Origin: Candidatus Saccharimonadota bacterium
GTDB lineage: Bacteria; Patescibacteriota; Saccharimonadia; Saccharimonadales; UBA4665
DNA: 64,000 bases
Assembly: GCA_025928155.1 (NCBI GenBank)
Contig: JAICKC010000006.1
Location: 1-64,000 of the forward strand
Reading direction: 5' to 3'
The translations under genes were made by a program, and so were the position numbers. Position 1 is the stretch's first letter. Each line of letters starts with the position of its first letter. Shown here piece by piece: positions 60,104-64,000 of this stretch. The notes beneath the pieces were generated by a model that worked only from the letters and a program-made list of their open reading frames with translations, ran no database searches and had not been told where the DNA came from.

Positions 60104-60132
60104 TTGACTTTTTGTAAACATAGTGTTACAAT
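60104..60132 (+). promoter_or_regulatory. Promoter of the large PKD surface gene
   Basis: TTGACT, 17-bp spacer, TACAAT (60127-60132). Unlike most promoters here it is followed by a leader of about 120 nt. Confidence 0.8.
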
Positions 60133-60145
60133 CTATTCCAAATAG

Positions 60146-60226
60146 ACACAGGTAAGATGTGTTTCTTTCGGCAGGTGGGTACTGAAAGTAGCACGGCAAC
60201 TCCTTAGGGAAGTAGCTGTGTTTTTT
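60146..60226 (+). promoter_or_regulatory. Structured 5' leader, possible riboswitch or attenuator
   Basis: Outer stem ACACAG (60146-60151) / CTGTGT (60216-60221) is followed by TTTTTT; an inner 7-bp hairpin CTTTCGG/CTGAAAG (60164-60170/60182-60188) lies inside. The set could act as a terminator whose folding is regulated. It matches no riboswitch consensus I know. Confidence 0.5.
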
Positions 60227-60260
60227 CGAATAGTAGCTGTAACGAGAGGTGATCAAAAAG

Positions 60261-63035
60261 ATGTCGATTTTTTCCAAAATCAAGGCCCGGGTCAATACGA
60301 CCAAACTTAAAGTACGCACTATCGCGGCTGGCTTCGCGCTCGGTGCTGCCACTATCGCGGCTGTTGCCACGGTAGCTGCTGCTGGTGCGACCCCGGTTTC
60401 AACGCCGGACTGTAATGCTAATGCGGTTGTATGGTGTGGTGCTTCTACGCCTGCTCAGCTTGACACGATTTATCACGCAAGCGGCGGCGATGGCCACAAT
60501 ACCTCGGCCAGCATCCAGCGTGTGTATTCCCACTTTGGTATCGACGGCAGTAAAATCGACAACCTGAAAAACACCTATGTAAAGGGCTACGTTACCAAGA
60601 GCGGCGACGTCTACGCCACTATCGATGGTCAGAACACCTTAGTGGCTACGGGCGCGATGACTGCCGGCCGTCAGCTGATTACCTCGAACGGTAAAACTGT
60701 AGCTGGCCAAACCAAGTACACCGTAGATGGCACCACGTTCTACACCCGTGCACCAAGCGTCTCATTCCTGAACGACGAGCTAACCGCTATGGTTTCTATG
60801 CAGAACGGCCAGTTCCAGTTCGCTATCCTCGTAAGCTGCGGCAACCCCGTTACCGCTACTCCCAAGAAGCCTAACTACACCATCACCAAGCAGGTGAGTA
60901 ACGGTGGCAGCTATGCTAGCAGCGTAAGCAACGTTAGGTCTGGCTCTACCTTGAAGTATCAGATTACCGTCAGCAGCACGGGACAGGTGCCGGTCAAGAA
61001 CGTCAAAGTTCACGACACTCTGCCCGTCGGCCTGGCTTATGTAAAAGGCAGCCTGCAGCAGGACGGCAAGGCCGTAACCGGCACCAACGAGACTAACTTC
61101 TTTGGTAGCGGTGTCATGATTGCCAGCATCAAGAATGGCAGCAAGATAGTGTTCACCTTCCAGGCCAAGGCCGGGAGCGTGGACTACGCTGACAGCAGCT
61201 GTAAGCCGGCAACACTCAACAACACCGGTTATATCACAGCTCCCAGCCTGCCGAACGAAAACAGCAGCGCCCAGGCCAGCACTATCTGTGCCCCGGCCGC
61301 TTCACTGGCCTGCACAAGCCTAGCTGCCGTTGCCGGCAGTGTTGATACCACGACAGGTAACCAGAAGTACGCCTTTACGGCCAAGGCCAGCGCCAGCAAC
61401 GTTACAATCAAAGCCTACACCTTTGACTTCGGGGACGGCAGTAGCAAGGCCACGACCAGCACTGCTAACACCGACCACACCTACAAACCGGGGACCTGGA
61501 CTGCGAACGTGGTTGTCACGGGCGTTGCTCCTGCAACCAACAAGACATACACCACCACTGTGACGCAGGCGTGTGAGTACAAGGTTACCGTCAAGCCGCC
61601 GGTTTCCGGCACCTTGGCTTGCACCGGCTTGACTGCCGTTGCCGGCACGCCGAACGCTGCCACTGGCGAGACGCAGTACACCTTGAAGGCTACTGGTCAG
61701 GTAAGCGGTAACGCCAAGATTACTAACTATATCTTTACGCCTGGCGACAATGGCGCCGACGCCACCGTTACTACTGGCAGCACCTCGGCTTCTACGACGC
61801 ACACCTACAAGCCTGGTAATTACACAGCCACCGTCGATGTGAATGGCACTGACCTGACCACCGGCAAGGCTATCAGCGCTCCGACTAACGCCAAATGTTC
61901 TGTGCCGATCACCGTTAAGCAGCCGGTTCCGAGCAGCCTTGCCTGCACCGGCTTGACCCTTACAGCTGGAGCCGCTGATGCCCAGGGCAACACCCAGTAC
62001 ACACTGAAGGCTACCGCTTCTGAGACCAACGCCCACATCAGCACGTACACGTACACCTTTGGTGACGGCGGTACTACGGCAGTTGCTTCGACCGCTACTT
62101 CAGCGAACGCTACTCACACCTACGCTCCTGGCACGTACACGGCCAGCGTGGCCGTAAGCGGCAAGGACGCCGCCGGTAAGACGCTGAACGCGCCTACTAA
62201 TCCGAAGTGCTCAGCTCCTATTACGGTGAAGATTACTGAGTGCAAGCCTGGCGTACCAGTGGGCAGCCCGCAGTGTAAGCCATCAAGCCTCGCTTGTGAG
62301 GCTCTAGGCGCAGTCCTAGGCGACGACGATGCTACCTATAGCTTCACCGCTACCGCCAGCGTCGACAACGCGACGCTTACCACTTACACCTTCGACTTTG
62401 GTGACAAGAGTCAAACCGCTACGGTCAACACCAGTACAACCACGGCAAAAGCTACTCACACCTACGCTCCTGGCACGTACACGGCCAGCGTGGCCGTAAG
62501 CGGCAAGGACGCCGCCGGTAACGCTATCCAGGCTCCGGCTAATCCTAAGTGCTCAATGCCGATCAATGTCAAATCCCCTGAATGTAAGCCGGGTGTGCTG
62601 CAGGGCAGTAAAGAGTGCTTTACCTACACCTGCAACCTCTTTACCCTGAGTGTTGACAACGACAAGCGTATCGCTACGGTGGCCAGCTTCGACGCCAGTA
62701 GCACCAACACAGCTGCCGCCAAACTTACTAACGTCCTCATCGATTGGGGTGATGGCGCCAGCAGCACGGTTGCAGCTGGAAGTGCAATTGGTGCAGCCCA
62801 CACCTTTACCGCTAACAGTAGCACCGTAACTGCCACACCGCAGTTCACGGTTGGTGACAGCACTGACCTAGTAAACGGCACAACCTGCTCGCAGCCGGTC
62901 AGCTTCACGACGACCCCACCGCCAGTACTGCCTAATACCGGTGCAGGCAACGTCATCGGCATCTTTGTCGGTACGGCCGTGGCTGCTACCATCGGCTTCC
63001 GCCTGTACTCTATCCGCAAGCTGAGCCGCTCCTAG
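60261..63035 (+). CDS. LPXTG-anchored PKD-repeat surface protein
   Basis: 924 residues. A basic N-terminus and signal helix (about 20-45); an N-terminal domain (50-205) beginning NANAVVWCGASTPAQLDTIY; a DUF11-type domain (about 210-345, STGQVPVKNVKVHDTLPVG); four PKD-like repeats of about 100 residues (each with FDFGDGS-like and ATHTYAPGTYTASVAV); and LPNTG at about 890, a membrane helix and a basic tail, the sortase anchor. AGAGG lies 8 nt before ATG 60261. Likely a stalk that holds a contact domain away from the cell. Confidence 0.9.
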   Translation: MSIFSKIKARVNTTKLKVRTIAAGFALGAATIAAVATVAAAGATPVSTPDCNANAVVWCGASTPAQLDTIYHASGGDGHNTSASIQRVYSHFGIDGSKIDNLKNTYVKGYVTKSGDVYATIDGQNTLVATGAMTAGRQLITSNGKTVAGQTKYTVDGTTFYTRAPSVSFLNDELTAMVSMQNGQFQFAILVSCGNPVTATPKKPNYTITKQVSNGGSYASSVSNVRSGSTLKYQITVSSTGQVPVKNVKVHDTLPVGLAYVKGSLQQDGKAVTGTNETNFFGSGVMIASIKNGSKIVFTFQAKAGSVDYADSSCKPATLNNTGYITAPSLPNENSSAQASTICAPAASLACTSLAAVAGSVDTTTGNQKYAFTAKASASNVTIKAYTFDFGDGSSKATTSTANTDHTYKPGTWTANVVVTGVAPATNKTYTTTVTQACEYKVTVKPPVSGTLACTGLTAVAGTPNAATGETQYTLKATGQVSGNAKITNYIFTPGDNGADATVTTGSTSASTTHTYKPGNYTATVDVNGTDLTTGKAISAPTNAKCSVPITVKQPVPSSLACTGLTLTAGAADAQGNTQYTLKATASETNAHISTYTYTFGDGGTTAVASTATSANATHTYAPGTYTASVAVSGKDAAGKTLNAPTNPKCSAPITVKITECKPGVPVGSPQCKPSSLACEALGAVLGDDDATYSFTATASVDNATLTTYTFDFGDKSQTATVNTSTTTAKATHTYAPGTYTASVAVSGKDAAGNAIQAPANPKCSMPINVKSPECKPGVLQGSKECFTYTCNLFTLSVDNDKRIATVASFDASSTNTAAAKLTNVLIDWGDGASSTVAAGSAIGAAHTFTANSSTVTATPQFTVGDSTDLVNGTTCSQPVSFTTTPPPVLPNTGAGNVIGIFVGTAVAATIGFRLYSIRKLSRS

Positions 63036-63067
63036 GCCCGAGAGCACGACTGACCGCTCCTCCACAC

Positions 63068-63098
63068 AAAGCCCCGTCCTCAAGCGACGGGGCTTTTA
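63068..63098 (+). terminator. Intrinsic terminator of the PKD surface gene
   Basis: AAAGCCCCGTC (63068-63078) and GACGGGGCTTT (63086-63096) with a 7-nt loop and T-run, 33 bp after the stop codon. Confidence 0.93.
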
Positions 63099-63180
63099 CT
63101 TTGCCGGCCTGTGGACATTTATTGCGCTTACGGCCAGATTATGCGAAGATAAAACAACAAGTAGGGGGAAGGAATTGCCA

Positions 63181-64000
63181 GTGACGTTATTTCGGAATTT
63201 TAGCCGCAAGTCCAGAAAAGTGCCGTTTATAGCCGGCTTGATATTGTCGTTAGGTCTCGTGTTGGGCGGAGGAGCTGTAGGCGTCACCATGGTACATGCC
63301 GAAACCGCCAACTGCGACAGTAACGCGGTAGTATATTGCGGTGCCTCATCAGTCAGCGCACTGCAGCAGAAATACAACAACGGCGATACCCGTAACAAAG
63401 CCTACTCTATCCAGGATATCTACCACGCGTTCGGTATGGGTCCGAGCGATATTACGGCCATGAGCAGCGACGCGGTAGCCGGCTACGTTACCAAGAGCGG
63501 CGACGTCTACGCCACCGTTAATGGCAGGAGCACCTTGGTTGCCACGGGCGCTTATACTGCTGGCCGCCAGAACATTGCCGGCAGTACCCAGCATACATAC
63601 GGTGCCACCACCTATTACCAGCGCTCACCGAGCGTATCTTTCCTGGAAAACAGCTTAAGCGCCATGGTTATTATGAAAAACGGCGTATTCCAGCATGCTA
63701 TCCTGAATAGCTGTGGCAATCCGGTGAATGCGACTCCCAAAAAAACCACTCCGCCGCCCGCTCCAAAGCCACCGACGCCGTTCTATTCTTGCGTCCAATT
63801 GACCGGAAGTATACCGGGCGACAACAACCAGATGGCTCGCACCTTTACCGCCACAGCTAAGTTTGGCGGCGGGGCGACGTTGAGCAGCGCCGACTTTGAC
63901 TTTGGTGACGGGATATCCAAAAAAGGCGTACGGCCTGCTAGCGGCAGTACATCAATTACCGTCCAACATACCTATAGCAAGGCTAGCACCTATAGCGCGA
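63181..64000 (+). CDS. Paralogous PKD surface protein, partial
   Basis: 273 codons to the window end, no stop. GTG start with AAGGA 7 nt upstream. Signal helix, then CDSNAVVYCGASSVSALQQ, GYVTKSGDVYATVNG and SPSVSFLENSLSAMV, matching the N-terminal domain of the preceding gene; a Pro-rich linker, then DFDFGDGISKKG starts a PKD-like repeat. It is a tandem paralogue without the DUF11 insert at this point. Confidence 0.88.
   Translation, partial: MTLFRNFSRKSRKVPFIAGLILSLGLVLGGGAVGVTMVHAETANCDSNAVVYCGASSVSALQQKYNNGDTRNKAYSIQDIYHAFGMGPSDITAMSSDAVAGYVTKSGDVYATVNGRSTLVATGAYTAGRQNIAGSTQHTYGATTYYQRSPSVSFLENSLSAMVIMKNGVFQHAILNSCGNPVNATPKKTTPPPAPKPPTPFYSCVQLTGSIPGDNNQMARTFTATAKFGGGATLSSADFDFGDGISKKGVRPASGSTSITVQHTYSKASTYSA

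Noticed and set aside
1-64000. Recoded TGA (as in Gracilibacteria/Absconditabacteria)
   Set aside because: TGA ends well-defined genes such as folD and the GH12-like gene at the expected places, and no conserved family is interrupted by in-frame TGA.

Overview
The window looks like chromosome from a Candidatus Saccharibacteria (TM7)-type Patescibacteria genome. This is inferred from gene content, not from a marker gene. The signs are: many secreted or membrane-anchored proteins of low complexity with PKD, FN3 and tail-fibre-like repeats; an LPNTG sorting motif; a folate pair (DHFR and FolD); a MurD-MurL pair for D-glutamate in peptidoglycan; single tRNA genes with encoded CCA; and many genes whose start codon lies only 6-9 nt after a -10 box, as in leaderless transcripts. 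TGA is used as stop, so the genetic code is standard. Most of the window is moderately GC-rich; about 26.9-45 kb is visibly more A/T-rich and carries accessory genes.

Layout. 0-10 kb: surface and secreted proteins (two tandem GH12-like glycosidases, tail-fibre-like and DUF4082-like proteins, a beta-helix protein), a MazG-like pyrophosphohydrolase and tRNA-Arg(CCG). 10-13 kb: a LolA-like lipid-binding-type protein, a NadD-like nucleotidyltransferase led by a captured gene start, two tiny membrane proteins, and tRNA-Arg(TCG) with tRNA-like debris. 13-24.4 kb: envelope and polysaccharide genes (GH43-like propeller, a 1447-residue FN3/apiosidase-like protein, Crp/Fnr regulator, GT2 synthase, UDP-sugar dehydrogenase, CHAP hydrolase). 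24.5-26.8 kb: a collapsed MMPL exporter with its MarR regulator and operator, DHFR, and a DNPH1-like hydrolase.

26.9-33.75 kb is an unusual modular array. Eight copies of a roughly 35-bp repeat, all in one orientation, separate stand-alone genes in both orientations: nucleoside deoxyribosyltransferase-like, NUDIX, a ruined hicBA toxin-antitoxin pair, histidine phosphatase, small membrane proteins, DoxX/TetR and unknowns. It resembles a cassette array, but no matching recombinase is seen.

33.8-45.3 kb is a mobile defence island. It holds an AspBHI/Mrr-like restriction endonuclease, a receiver-like protein, a tandem GHKL ATPase, a C5 cytosine methyltransferase, a multi-zinc-ribbon protein and a C-protein-like XRE regulator, followed by small element genes and a large serine recombinase whose reading frame ends inside tRNA-Lys(CTT). 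This methylase-ATPase-receiver-nuclease set is the best candidate for an undescribed system.

45-64 kb returns to core and envelope functions: FolD with a phosphoribosyltransferase, MurL/MurD, an HTH-EgtD-like methyltransferase fusion, two stand-alone response regulators near a large sensor kinase, an acyl-HSL-synthase-like protein paired with a ThiF/E1-like enzyme behind a structured leader, a PadR-regulated membrane protein, an actinobacterial-looking secreted protein, and two paralogous PKD surface proteins, the second cut by the window end.
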